DNA of 50,006 bases. It comes from an uncultured Clostridia bacterium (GTDB lineage: Bacteria; Bacillota; Clostridia; Oscillospirales; Ruminococcaceae). Position 1 is the first letter of the stretch. Every line of letters begins with the position of its first letter. The stretch covers positions 1-50,006 of the forward strand of contig CANQNF010000022.1 in the NCBI GenBank assembly GCA_947625125.1. The letters run 5' to 3'. Below, piece after piece: positions 1 through 6,983 of this stretch. Below the pieces are notes generated by a model. The model was given only the letters and a program-made list of their open reading frames with translations. It was not told the DNA's origin and ran no database searches. The translations under genes were made by a program, and so were the position numbers.

Positions 1-77
1 ATCACCAATTCAAGACTTTGTGAGGGAAGCTTGATATGGTTATTTCTAACTTACATTTATTATTATACGAGGAGGCA
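1..77 (+). repeat. 77-bp terminal inverted repeat, left copy
   Basis: This stretch is the exact reverse complement of 49930-50006. It holds an AT-rich leader (TTATTATTATAC near 57-68) and the ribosome binding site GAGGAGG (70-76) of the Nudix gene. The match ends one base after the SD core, before the start codon. The length of 77 equals a common de Bruijn k-mer, so the true repeat may be longer and continue outside the window. It may be a shared promoter/leader, part of a larger inverted duplication, or a fold-back artefact. Confidence 0.9.
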
Positions 78-81
78 TAAT

Positions 82-570
82 ATGGATTACGACTGCGGAT
101 TTATCACCGGCAGCAAGTGGTTTCGATACCGTGCCGCCGCAATTATCGTCGAGGACGGCTGCGTTTTGTTTGCACGAAACGAAACCGATGATTATTTTTA
201 CTCCGTCGGAGGAGCGGTGCATATGGGCGAGTCTGCCGAAGAAGCCGTAAAGCGCGAGGTTTATGAAGAAACCGGAGTTAAGTACGACGTCGACCGCCTT
301 GCTATTATACATGAAAATTTCTTTGATGAAAACGCCGGCTCTTTAAAAGGGATGGACTGCCATGAGATAGCTTTATATTTTCTGATGAAGCCTCGCGGGA
401 CCCGCGAGCTTCAGAGCGATAGCTATACCCATGGCGTTAAGGAGAACATGCACTGGCTCCCGATAACGGAACTCGACAAATACAAGGCGTACCCGACTTT
501 TATGAAAGACTATTTACAGTCCGACCACAGCGGGATAGAGCACATAGTCACGGATGAAAGAAAAAAATAA
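82..570 (+). CDS. Nudix hydrolase
   Basis: This is a 162-residue member of the Nudix superfamily, which cleaves nucleoside diphosphates linked to another group. The full Nudix box GX5EX7REUXEEXGU is visible at about residues 43-65 (core REVYEETGV), so the metal-binding glutamates are present. The ATG at 82 is chosen because GGAGG lies six bases upstream. An in-frame TTG at 31 lacks such a site and falls inside the terminal repeat. Its leader is shared with the last gene of the window. The substrate cannot be read from the sequence; sanitation of oxidised nucleotides or ADP-ribose hydrolysis are both possible. Confidence 0.88.
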   Translation: MDYDCGFITGSKWFRYRAAAIIVEDGCVLFARNETDDYFYSVGGAVHMGESAEEAVKREVYEETGVKYDVDRLAIIHENFFDENAGSLKGMDCHEIALYFLMKPRGTRELQSDSYTHGVKENMHWLPITELDKYKAYPTFMKDYLQSDHSGIEHIVTDERKK

Positions 571-875
571 AGCAGGCTTTAGCCCCTCTTCAATAAGAAA
601 ACAAGCCCGCATAATCTAACTCAAAGCCGCCATCTTCTGTGTTGGCGGCTCTTGCATTACATAAAGTAGTGCTTGCGACCCAAACAAAGCGTTAAAACTT
701 GCTTTTCGCCTGCCCTCGGCGGCAACGATTGCCTCGGTTGGCTCAAAGAGTTTTAATCGCGTTGTTTACGGCCGTCTCAGCCGTATTGCAAATAAAACAA
801 GTCATATGATGTGCTTCGCAGCGTCCGCCGGACGCTCTTGTTTTCTTATCTCAGAGAGGCTTTTGAGCCCGCTTT
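569..875. repeat. structured non-coding element with inverted-repeat ends (MITE-like or structured RNA)
   Basis: This 307-bp stretch fills the gap between two convergent genes and has no open frame worth calling. Its ends are an imperfect inverted repeat: AAAGCRGGCT at 569-578 and 866-875, and ATAAGAAAACAAG at 593-605 paired perfectly with 837-849. Inside are nested stems: AGCCGCCA (625-632) with 643-650; a roughly 18-bp stem 682-699 with 749-767; ACGGC (768-772) with 780-784; and GCGTCC (821-826) with 830-835. Possibilities are a miniature inverted-repeat element, a structured RNA, or an elaborate bidirectional terminator. I do not recognise a known family. Confidence 0.6.
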
Positions 876-880
876 TTTTT

Positions 881-1465
881 CTACATAAAATGCGAAAACA
901 GCCAATACATCCCTACACAGACCGCCAAAGCTATGAGCGCTGAGCATATCGCCAAAAGTACCCTCTGATAGGGCCTCTTGCCATCCTCGCGGGCCTTTTC
1001 AATCTCGGTCAGGCTCTTGCCGTCCATGAACGCCGAGATCTCCCTGAACGTGTGAATGTCATATTTTCTCTTGTATTTCTCGATTTTAATTGCAAAGAAC
1101 ATGCCTACTGCGAATATCGCCAAGTATATCGCCATGCCCCACCAGCCCAGGAAGCAGCCGAGGGGGATCGGCGTAATGATAATAAGAATGAACATCACCG
1201 TCAAAATAACGCTGTTCCGCACAAATTTTGCATACTCCTGGCCGTCGATCTGTCTTTTCATTTCTTTCAGGTCTCCCTTTATCAAAGCGTCAAGGGACGT
1301 TTCAAATACCTCGCTTAAAAGTATCAGGCTCTTGATATCGGGGTATGTTTTTTCATTTTCCCAGTTTGAGACGGTCTGCCGTGAGACAAAAATTTTTTCC
1401 GCAAGCTCGTCCTGAGACATGCCCTTTTCCGCCCTGAGTTTTTTTATCTGATTTGCGATCTCCAT
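881..1465 (-). CDS. XRE-family regulator with membrane domain
   Basis: A 194-residue protein has a classic XRE/Cro helix-turn-helix at residues 5-60 (recognition region SRQTVSNWENEKTYP). Three hydrophobic segments follow, at roughly 85-102, 106-126 and 168-190. It is a membrane-anchored DNA-binding protein of a kind common in Firmicutes, where a membrane event may be relayed to a promoter. The ATG at 1465 has a GGAGG site just upstream. Its own promoter is visible at 1489-1517. It faces the Nudix gene across the structured element and has no obvious operon partner, so its targets are unknown. Confidence 0.82.
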   Translation of the reverse strand: MEIANQIKKLRAEKGMSQDELAEKIFVSRQTVSNWENEKTYPDIKSLILLSEVFETSLDALIKGDLKEMKRQIDGQEYAKFVRNSVILTVMFILIIITPIPLGCFLGWWGMAIYLAIFAVGMFFAIKIEKYKRKYDIHTFREISAFMDGKSLTEIEKAREDGKRPYQRVLLAICSALIALAVCVGMYWLFSHFM

Positions 1466-1488
1466 TCAAAACGCCTCCTGCGCTTTTG

Positions 1489-1517
1489 ACTATAGCGCGC
1501 CCGAAAAAATTTTTCAA
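1489..1517 (-). promoter_or_regulatory. sigma-A-type promoter of the membrane XRE gene
   Basis: On the minus strand, TTGAAA (1512-1517) and TATAGT (1489-1494) are separated by 17 bp. CTTTTGAC (1483-1490) and GTCAAAAG (1551-1558) form distant inverted half sites around it and could be operator halves. Confidence 0.55.
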
Positions 1518-1562
1518 TCAAAATCCTTTTACTTTGCATTGTTTTTTAATGTCAAAAGTCTT

Positions 1563-2177
1563 TTACATGCCGAAAATGCGCGGTATTTCCGATAGATTTT
1601 TTACAGTATAGTCCGCGATATTTTCGGTATATGATTTTTCATCGATAAAGCTGCCCTGCCTTACCCACACGGTCGTCATCCCGAGGGCCTTTGCGGGCAG
1701 TATATCGTTATCAAGTCTGTCGCCGACCATTGCGGCCTCCTCGGGTCTCAGTCCCGCTCTTTCAAGCGCTAATAAAAATATTTTTGAATCGGGCTTCGCC
1801 ACGCCCTCCTCCGCCGAAAGTATCACTGTGTCGAAATACTTTCTTATGCCCCTTTCCTCCATCCGCTTACCCGCTCCCAACGACTGGTTGGCGATAATGC
1901 CGAGCCCGAATTTTCCGTACAGCCTCTCAAGCGTCGGGACAGCCTCGGGATAAACCCTTTCAAGCGATGAGTCCCACTTCGGCAGGGCAATCCCGTAAAA
2001 ATCTGCGGCGTCCTTGACGAACTGCCAGCCCGTTTTGGCGCATTCCCGCACTTTTTTCATAAATTCCTCCCGAGTCGGCGCGTTCGGGTCCTTTAAAGCC
2101 GCCTCGATTCTCGCGTTCACGCATGCCGACTCATCAACAAGAGTCGACCCGAGGTCGAAGAAAATATATTTAATCAT
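1563..2177 (-). CDS. HAD-superfamily hydrolase (HAD-IA like)
   Basis: A 204-residue haloacid-dehalogenase-type phosphatase. Motif I is FFDLGST with nucleophile Asp8; the second aspartate of the usual DxDxT is glycine, a variant seen in some HAD-IA members. Motif III lysine lies in EEGVAKPDSK, and motif IV is GDRLDNDI. A helical cap fits residues 18-85. The ATG at 2177 is preferred over an upstream TTG because GAGGAG precedes it and the start overlaps the upstream XRE gene's stop by 8 nt, indicating translational coupling. It is last in the operon 3060-1563. The substrate is unknown, and the missing acid/base aspartate makes the activity uncertain. Confidence 0.8.
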   Translation of the reverse strand: MIKYIFFDLGSTLVDESACVNARIEAALKDPNAPTREEFMKKVRECAKTGWQFVKDAADFYGIALPKWDSSLERVYPEAVPTLERLYGKFGLGIIANQSLGAGKRMEERGIRKYFDTVILSAEEGVAKPDSKIFLLALERAGLRPEEAAMVGDRLDNDILPAKALGMTTVWVRQGSFIDEKSYTENIADYTVKNLSEIPRIFGM

Positions 2178-2391
2178 CGAAATAAAACAGCTCCTCAAAT
2201 TTTTTGTCGAGCGCTATGCAGAGTATCAGCGCAAGCTTTGCGGTCGGGTTGAACTGTCCTGTCTCAATAGAGCTGATGGTGTTTCTCGACACGCCGACCA
2301 TCTCCGCAAGCTGCTGTTGGGAAAGGCCGCGCTCTGTCCTGGCCTCTTTCAAGCGGTTTTTAAGTATCAGTCTGTCGTCCAAATCATTCAC
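2170..2391 (-). CDS. small XRE-family transcriptional regulator
   Basis: A 73-residue protein is little more than an XRE helix-turn-helix (about residues 10-65, core SRNTISSIETGQFNP). It starts at GTG 2391, five bases after the stop of the upstream membrane-protein gene, with AGGACGG ahead of it. Such single-domain regulators commonly sit beside small membrane proteins in Firmicutes. The promoter of this operon carries two copies of a CAAG-N4-CTTG dyad, so autoregulation by this protein is the natural inference, though nothing here proves it. Confidence 0.85.
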   Translation of the reverse strand: MNDLDDRLILKNRLKEARTERGLSQQQLAEMVGVSRNTISSIETGQFNPTAKLALILCIALDKKFEELFYFDD

Positions 2392-2395
2392 CGTC

Positions 2396-2719
2396 CTACA
2401 TCGTAAGCAGTCGGTAAATATGATTTGCAGCGAACACGGCCACTATCACCGTGTACAATATCGCCGCCAAAAGATCGCCGCTGTTTCTGAGCTTTGCATA
2501 TTTTACCCAGTGCGCGGTCATATCTGCGCTGAAAACAAGCGCCCATATGCCGAAGTTAAGTCCGCCTCCTACGCTAAGCTGAACGATGAAAAACACCGCG
2601 GCGATAACGAGCATTACCAAAACTACGGCGGAATTTGCAGTTTTTGAGACATCCTCGGCATAGAGGTCTTTGTTCTTATTTTCAGCCCGGCTTTTCTCCA
2701 AAATTTCCTTTTTATCCAT
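2396..2719 (-). CDS. small membrane protein, DUF6442-like
   Basis: A 107-residue protein begins MDKKEILEKSRAENKNKD, a charged N-terminus seen in small Firmicute membrane proteins that I associate with DUF6442. Three to four hydrophobic segments follow, at roughly 28-48, 53-68 and 83-105. It is a paralogue of the next gene upstream, whose first ten residues are nearly the same. The start has AAGGAGG at good spacing. It lies between that paralogue and the XRE regulator in one operon. The function is unknown. Confidence 0.72.
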   Translation of the reverse strand: MDKKEILEKSRAENKNKDLYAEDVSKTANSAVVLVMLVIAAVFFIVQLSVGGGLNFGIWALVFSADMTAHWVKYAKLRNSGDLLAAILYTVIVAVFAANHIYRLLTM

Positions 2720-2730
2720 ATCTATCCTCC

Positions 2731-3060
2731 TTATTTAACGAAGTTTGTTACGAACGTCACGGCGAAGAAGATGAAAACCCCCGAGAAAGCGACCGCCAAA
2801 ACTATATCCGAAAGTTTTTTTAGCTTTATCGCTTTAAATATGCTGACCGCCGCCAACATGCCGAAATATATCATCAGATTATCCGCGCCGTCTTTCATCG
2901 GCGAATCGCTTAAAAACCCGAGCAGCAGCATAGCAAGCCCGCAGATGATTATCCCGACCGCTCCGCCGAACTGCCACGCCTTCGCGATTATCTGAAGTTC
3001 CCGCTCGTCATAGCCCTTGTTTTCTTTCTTGCTTTTTTCGAGTACGGTTTTTTTGTCCAT
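2731..3060 (-). CDS. small membrane protein, paralogue of the neighbour
   Basis: A 109-residue first gene of the operon. It begins MDKKTVLEKSKKENKGYDER, matching the next gene's N-terminus, and has hydrophobic segments at about 35-54, 64-79 and 86-106. The tandem pair probably arose by duplication and then diverged in the membrane part. The ATG at 3060 is chosen for its GGGAGG site; an in-frame start 39 bases further upstream would lie in the operator. A sigma-A promoter and two operator-like dyads lie immediately upstream. The role is unknown. Confidence 0.75.
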   Translation of the reverse strand: MDKKTVLEKSKKENKGYDERELQIIAKAWQFGGAVGIIICGLAMLLLGFLSDSPMKDGADNLMIYFGMLAAVSIFKAIKLKKLSDIVLAVAFSGVFIFFAVTFVTNFVK

Positions 3061-3078
3061 GACATGACCTCCCAACTT

Positions 3079-3100
3079 TTTGACAAGTTTTCTTGTCAAA
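3079..3100. promoter_or_regulatory. operator-like dyad 1 of the small-membrane-protein operon
   Basis: TTTGACAAG-TTTT-CTTGTCAAA is a perfect 9+9 bp dyad. It lies just downstream of the -10 box of the leftward promoter, in the 5' leader. Its core CAAGTTTTCTTG recurs with one change at 3118-3129, 34 bp away centre to centre. Confidence 0.65.
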
Positions 3101-3104
3101 GCCT

Positions 3105-3133
3105 ATTATATCATTGCCAAGTTTACTTGTCAA
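3105..3133 (-). promoter_or_regulatory. consensus sigma-A promoter for the 3060-1563 operon
   Basis: On the minus strand, TTGACA (3128-3133) and TATAAT (3105-3110) are both perfect consensus with 17-bp spacing. Such a strong promoter normally needs a repressor, which fits the two flanking dyads. Confidence 0.85.
3118..3129. promoter_or_regulatory. operator-like dyad 2, abutting the -35 box
   Basis: CAAG-TTTA-CTTG repeats the core of the dyad at 3079-3100 and overlaps the -35 hexamer by two bases. A protein bound here would block polymerase. Confidence 0.6.
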
Positions 3134-3155
3134 TACTTTTCAAAAATTTTTTCCC

Positions 3156-3184
3156 TTGCATTTTTTGCAGCGCCATGATATAAT
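3156..3184 (+). promoter_or_regulatory. sigma-A-type promoter for the 3220 gene
   Basis: TTGCAT (3156-3161) and TATAAT (3179-3184) are 17 bp apart. The -10 box sits in a 15-bp odd palindrome, ATGATAT-A-ATATCAT (3175-3189). Confidence 0.65.
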
Positions 3185-3219
3185 ATCATTAGTCGCAAAA
3201 AACCTATCGCAGAGGATGA

Positions 3220-3537
3220 ATGCCCGTCATGCTTAACGATTTAAAATATATAATTTTCTTTTCCGCGATTTTTGCTTTTCCGATCTGTATTATCCAATAT
3301 CGCATATGCACAAGATGTAAAATAACGGCGGTAAAACTGATTCCCGCATTTATCAGCCTTTTAGGAGGCGTCGGCTGCGTACTTCTTTTTTGGTATGTGA
3401 ATTCTTCGGGCGTTGTAGATCAAATGTTCTATACTATCGTTGCGATCATATCAGCGATAATAGTGGGCGGTTCGCTAATAGGCGAGCTGATAGCCTGGGG
3501 CTATTACATACTTGAAAACAAATTTCCCGATATGTGA
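3220..3537 (+). CDS. small integral membrane protein, unknown function
   Basis: A 105-residue protein with three predicted membrane segments (about 8-26, 38-60 and 69-92) and a pair of cysteines around residues 22-33. I do not recognise the family. It is transcribed divergently from the XRE operon, with its own promoter at 3156-3184. The ATG at 3220 is preceded by AGAGGA; a second ATG nine bases later is an alternative. About 50 bp separate it from the toxin-antitoxin pair, with no terminator visible. Confidence 0.65.
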   Translation: MPVMLNDLKYIIFFSAIFAFPICIIQYRICTRCKITAVKLIPAFISLLGGVGCVLLFWYVNSSGVVDQMFYTIVAIISAIIVGGSLIGELIAWGYYILENKFPDM

Positions 3538-3589
3538 CAAGCTGGCATAAGTTTAAAATATTCCTATTTTCCAACAAGGAGATGTTACC

Positions 3590-3850
3590 ATGATAGCCGA
3601 ATTCAGAACAAAGTCGCAGATAACCATTCCGAAAGAGATAGTCATGAGCCTTGGGCTTACCGAGGGCGACAAGGTCGATATATTTGAAAAAGACGGCGAG
3701 ATCCACATTGTCCCGGTTGTGGTATATCCCAAGAAATATGTTGACAAGCTGCGCTCGGAGATAAGCGAGACAAAGGCTAAAATCGCCTCCGGTGAACAGC
3801 CCGTTTTTGACAGCGTAGACGAGCTTTTTGCAAATCTTGAGGAGAAATGA
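3590..3850 (+). CDS. AbrB/SpoVT-type antitoxin
   Basis: An 86-residue protein. Residues 1-46 are a swapped-hairpin AbrB DNA-binding domain (KSQITIPKEIVMSLGLTEGD). The charged C-terminal helix (about 48-86) would bind and neutralise the toxin encoded next. AAGGAGA stands nine bases before the ATG. The stop overlaps the toxin start by 4 nt. Pairs of this kind usually repress their own promoter through the AbrB domain. Confidence 0.88.
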   Translation: MIAEFRTKSQITIPKEIVMSLGLTEGDKVDIFEKDGEIHIVPVVVYPKKYVDKLRSEISETKAKIASGEQPVFDSVDELFANLEEK

Positions 3851-4116
3851 TGGCATATAAAATCACATACACAGAGAGGTTTTTAAAGCATTTTAAAGAC
3901 CTTACCGAGCAGGAGAAAAAGCTGCTCAGAAACAAGCTGAACATTCTCGCCGAAAATCCATCGCACCCGTCTTTAAGGACAAAAAGAATACAGGGGACAA
4001 AAGACCTTTTCGAGTGCAGCGTCAATATGGACATTCGCATAATATGGTATTATGAGGGAGATAAGCTTATCATTCTTCTTGACGTCGGACATCACGACAT
4101 TTTAAAGCAATACTAA
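3847..4116 (+). CDS. RelE/ParE-family toxin
   Basis: An 89-residue protein with the RelE/YafQ-like fold pattern: a YTERFLKHFKDL helix at residues 8-20, then NIL..NPSHPSLRTKRIQGT and a closing segment with IRIIWYYE and LLDVGHHD. Members cleave mRNA on the ribosome or inhibit gyrase, and this sequence alone does not decide which. The ATGA overlap with the antitoxin indicates coupled translation. The conserved C-terminal HHD(I)LKQY tail argues for an intact toxin. Confidence 0.85.
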   Translation: MMAYKITYTERFLKHFKDLTEQEKKLLRNKLNILAENPSHPSLRTKRIQGTKDLFECSVNMDIRIIWYYEGDKLIILLDVGHHDILKQY

Positions 4117-4121
4117 AAACC

Positions 4122-4147
4122 CGAGCCGGACTGAAAAATCCGGCTCG
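4122..4147. terminator. bidirectional terminator between convergent genes
   Basis: CGAGCCGGA (4122-4130) pairs with TCCGGCTCG (4139-4147). On the minus strand the hairpin is followed by a T-run (GGGTTTTTAG), so it mainly ends the aconitase-icd operon. It also lies 6 bp after the toxin gene. Confidence 0.8.
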
Positions 4148-4151
4148 AATG

Positions 4152-4781
4152 TTATTTTATAGGATGCCTTATCACTGTTCTGAGCTTTTCCGGCGCGCAT
4201 TTTCTCGGGTCGCTGAGATAAATCTCATGGTGCAGCCTTTCGCCGCACAGATCGAGCCGATATCCCTTTTCGGCCATCAGCTCATGCATCATTCCGACCG
4301 TTTTCGGCTCGTCGTCATAGCTCCCGACGTGCAGGCATTGCACGCAAAGCCCCTCGTCGACTGTCAGGAACTCCACTGCGGAAAAGTCAGTCTTTTTCTT
4401 TTTCTCAGCCTCCGCGACTGCCCAGTCAAACTCCTGCCTTGTCACGAAATCCGGCAGGCGTATCGCCGATATGAATCTCAGATCATTTTTTCGGGAGTAG
4501 TCGATGCCGTTTTCTATCCCGTCCTGTGACCAAAAGCCCTCAAGCGGCGGGACTACGAAGTCAAAATACCCGTCGATTCGGTGGTCTCCCATTTTTGACA
4601 TTTTTATCGTGAACGCTATGCCGTACAAAAGTCCGATGGAGCTTTTATACTCGCCGCCCTCTTCATTCGGGTCGCCCTTGCCTCGGACCGCGATATAATT
4701 CATCTTCGGGACGTTTATTATCGTCGGCTTTTTCGGCGGCAGGTAGAATTCCTTATACTCTTTTTTATAGTCAAACGCCAC
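4152..4781 (-). CDS. GyrI-like small-molecule-binding domain protein
   Basis: A 209-residue protein resembling the GyrI-like/SOUL-type effector-binding fold found alone in Firmicutes. Markers are an N-terminal NVPKMNYIAVRGKGDPN, a middle LLYGIAFTIKMS, and a C-terminal YDDEPKTVGMMHELMAEKGY. There is no DNA-binding domain, so it is a stand-alone binding protein, perhaps a small-molecule sponge or hydrolase. It starts two bases after the icd stop and is last in a five-gene operon. The ligand is unknown. Confidence 0.78.
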   Translation of the reverse strand: MAFDYKKEYKEFYLPPKKPTIINVPKMNYIAVRGKGDPNEEGGEYKSSIGLLYGIAFTIKMSKMGDHRIDGYFDFVVPPLEGFWSQDGIENGIDYSRKNDLRFISAIRLPDFVTRQEFDWAVAEAEKKKKTDFSAVEFLTVDEGLCVQCLHVGSYDDEPKTVGMMHELMAEKGYRLDLCGERLHHEIYLSDPRKCAPEKLRTVIRHPIK

Positions 4782-4783
4782 TT

Positions 4784-6001
4784 TTAGCCCTCCATCAGCT
4801 TACCGAGTCTCTCGGCGATAGCTGCCAAAAATTCCTCGGAATTGACCGCTTTTTTATTTGGAAGCTTTGAGAGCGCCGCCATATCCCCGGTCATTATCCC
4901 GTCCTCCATGGTCTGAACAGAGGCTTTTTCAAGGCAGTCGGCATATCTCATCAGCTCGGGTATGCCGTCCAGCTCACCGCGCTTTCTCAAAGCCCCGCTC
5001 CAGGCAAAGATAGTAGCGATGGGGTTAGTGGAGGTTTTTTCACCTTTGAGCCATTTGTAGTAGTGGCGGGTGACGGTGCCGTGCGCTGCCTCATACTCAT
5101 ACTTCCCGTCGGGGGAAACGAGCACCGAGGTCATCAGCCCAAGCGAGCCGTAAGCCGTCGCCAGCATATCCGACATAACGTCGCCGTCGTAGTTTTTACA
5201 TGCCCAGATAAATCCGCCGCTGCTCTTTACGACCCTTGCGATGGCGTCATCAATGAGCGTGTAGAAATATTCAATGCCCGCGGCCTCGAATTTTTCTTTG
5301 TATTTGGTTTCATAAATTTCCGCAAAAATATCCTTGAATCTGTGGTCGTAGGTCTTTGAGATGGTGTCCTTTGCGGCAAACCAAAGCGACTCTTTAGCGT
5401 CGAGGGCATAGTTAAAGCATGCCCTTGCAAAGCTTTCAATCGACTTGTCGATGTTGTGCACGCCCTGAACGATGCCCGCGCCCGACTTGAAATCATGAAT
5501 AAGCGCCCTTGTCTCGTTGCCGTCCTTGTCGGTCACAACGATTTCTGCCTTAGCGCCCTCCGGAACTTTCATCTCGGTATTTTTATAAATATCTCCGTAC
5601 GCGTGACGGGCGATAGTTATAGGCTTGGTCCAGGTCGGGATATACGGGGTGATTCCGTTTACAAGTATCGGCTTTCTGAACACGGTGCCGTCTAAAATCG
5701 CCCTGATGGTGCCGTTAGGGGACTTCCACATCTCCTTGAGCTTATATTCCTCGACTCTCTGTGCATTCGGTGTGATGGTCGCGCACTTGACCGCCACGCC
5801 GTATTTTTTAGTAGCCTCGGCGGAATCTACCGTGACCTGATCGTCGGTCTCGTTTCTGTGCACAAGTCCGAGGTCATAGTACTCCGTCTTAAGTTCGACA
5901 TATGGCTCGATAAGCTGCTCCTTTATCATCTTCCAGACGACCCTTGTCATCTCGTCGCCGTCCATCTCTACGAGAGGGGTTTTCATAACAATTTTTGACA
6001 T
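4784..6001 (-). CDS. icd: NADP-dependent isocitrate dehydrogenase
   Basis: A 405-residue protein of the dimeric, eukaryote-like isocitrate dehydrogenase type, oxidising isocitrate to 2-oxoglutarate and CO2 with NADP. The substrate loop KSPNGTIR, the metal-binding aspartates around TLIDDAIA and NYDGDVMSD, and the cofactor motif HGTVTRHY are all present. The ATG at 6001 is preferred because AAAGG sits seven bases upstream; an earlier in-frame ATG overlaps that site. With aconitase four genes upstream it forms the oxidative arm that makes 2-oxoglutarate. No citrate synthase gene is in the window. Confidence 0.95.
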   Translation of the reverse strand: MSKIVMKTPLVEMDGDEMTRVVWKMIKEQLIEPYVELKTEYYDLGLVHRNETDDQVTVDSAEATKKYGVAVKCATITPNAQRVEEYKLKEMWKSPNGTIRAILDGTVFRKPILVNGITPYIPTWTKPITIARHAYGDIYKNTEMKVPEGAKAEIVVTDKDGNETRALIHDFKSGAGIVQGVHNIDKSIESFARACFNYALDAKESLWFAAKDTISKTYDHRFKDIFAEIYETKYKEKFEAAGIEYFYTLIDDAIARVVKSSGGFIWACKNYDGDVMSDMLATAYGSLGLMTSVLVSPDGKYEYEAAHGTVTRHYYKWLKGEKTSTNPIATIFAWSGALRKRGELDGIPELMRYADCLEKASVQTMEDGIMTGDMAALSKLPNKKAVNSEEFLAAIAERLGKLMEG

Positions 6002-6006
6002 TTTTA

Positions 6007-6714
6007 TCATCCTTTCAAAGTGATTATTTTAATAATTCCGAGTATAAGCAGGTGCGCAGGGTAGTATATGTAGAAAAACCATTTGTGAAAAGGCTTTTTC
6101 GAGCCGGGCTCGCCGTTATAGATAAAGTATATGATCATCGGCGCGAACACGACCCCGATCTGGAACCACTGCATAAATACCGACGACAGCGCGACGAGTA
6201 TGCTCCATATCTCAAAGGCGATAAAGCGCTTTTTCTTGTCGTCCCTGAATTTGTGAAGCAGTAAGCATGCCCCAATCGGGAATACCGGCCAGTCGCCTAT
6301 GCAGGATATAACGCACAGGCCTGTGATAATCAGCACTTTTTGCCAATTTTTCATCCCGCAATCATATACCCTCAGAGCGATAAGCGTTAAAAGCAGCGTG
6401 AATATCATGCTCTGTTCCGGCCTGAAAATTATCCCGCCGCTTGAAATCCAAATCGGCAGAGTACCGTGCTGAGCGATCGAATAGGCTGGCCATGATATAG
6501 CCGCAAAAATCGCAAGCCTTTGGGTATATTTTTTTACATCCCGTGTGTGCTCATAGCCCTCTGCGAGAAAGAACGCCATTATAGGCGCCGTCAGCCGTCC
6601 GAAGAGGTGCATTATTCCGCCTATAAGCGGGTTGAACCCGTCCACAAAAAGCCACGCGATATGGTCAAGGGTCATGCATACAATTGCAAAATATTTAAGC
6701 TGATTTCTGTTCAT
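6007..6714 (-). CDS. TraX-family membrane protein
   Basis: A 235-residue polytopic protein of the TraX family, named after the F-plasmid pilin acetylase but common on Firmicute chromosomes without conjugation genes. The N-terminal [18 protein letters not shown], then [20 protein letters not shown], and the C-terminal [15 protein letters not shown] are typical. About seven membrane segments are expected. The ATG at 6714 has GGGAGGG nearby and overlaps the previous stop by 4 nt. It may be an acyltransferase acting on surface molecules. No transfer genes lie nearby. Confidence 0.85.
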   Translation of the reverse strand: MNRNQLKYFAIVCMTLDHIAWLFVDGFNPLIGGIMHLFGRLTAPIMAFFLAEGYEHTRDVKKYTQRLAIFAAISWPAYSIAQHGTLPIWISSGGIIFRPEQSMIFTLLLTLIALRVYDCGMKNWQKVLIITGLCVISCIGDWPVFPIGACLLLHKFRDDKKKRFIAFEIWSILVALSSVFMQWFQIGVVFAPMIIYFIYNGEPGSKKPFHKWFFYIYYPAHLLILGIIKIITLKG

Positions 6715-6983
6715 AGATGATGCCCTCCCCGAAACGCAGCCCAGACTACCGCATAAGGCGACAGCCAAGCGGCGACAGCTATTATCCAGAGCGATACGGT
6801 AAGAAATATTCTTCCGCCGTTTGGGAGCATGTCATATGCCCTGAAAAACACAAGACCCCAAAGCGCAAAGGCGATAATTATTCCCGGAATAATCATTATC
6901 ATCCCAAGATACCAAAGCGATATGGCAAACGCCGTTATCAGCATGGGAATAGCGGACAATATCAGGAAAACCGCCTTTTTCAT
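6711..6983 (-). CDS. small three-helix membrane protein
   Basis: A 90-residue hydrophobic protein with membrane segments at about 3-22, 24-48 and 59-85. I do not recognise the family. It is tightly coupled on both sides: its start overlaps the aconitase stop by 4 nt, and its stop overlaps the traX-like start by 4 nt. It is therefore co-translated and may work with the TraX-like protein rather than with the TCA enzymes. Confidence 0.7.
   Translation of the reverse strand: MKKAVFLILSAIPMLITAFAISLWYLGMIMIIPGIIIAFALWGLVFFRAYDMLPNGGRIFLTVSLWIIAVAAWLSPYAVVWAAFRGGHHL

Noticed and set aside
30-68. Sigma-A promoter inside the terminal repeat (TTGATA with TATTAT)
   Set aside because: The spacing is about 21-24 bp and no better pair was found, so I did not list it as a feature.
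6007-6714. Conjugative element, suggested by the TraX-like gene
   Set aside because: No relaxase, coupling protein or type IV secretion genes are near, and TraX-family proteins are common on chromosomes.
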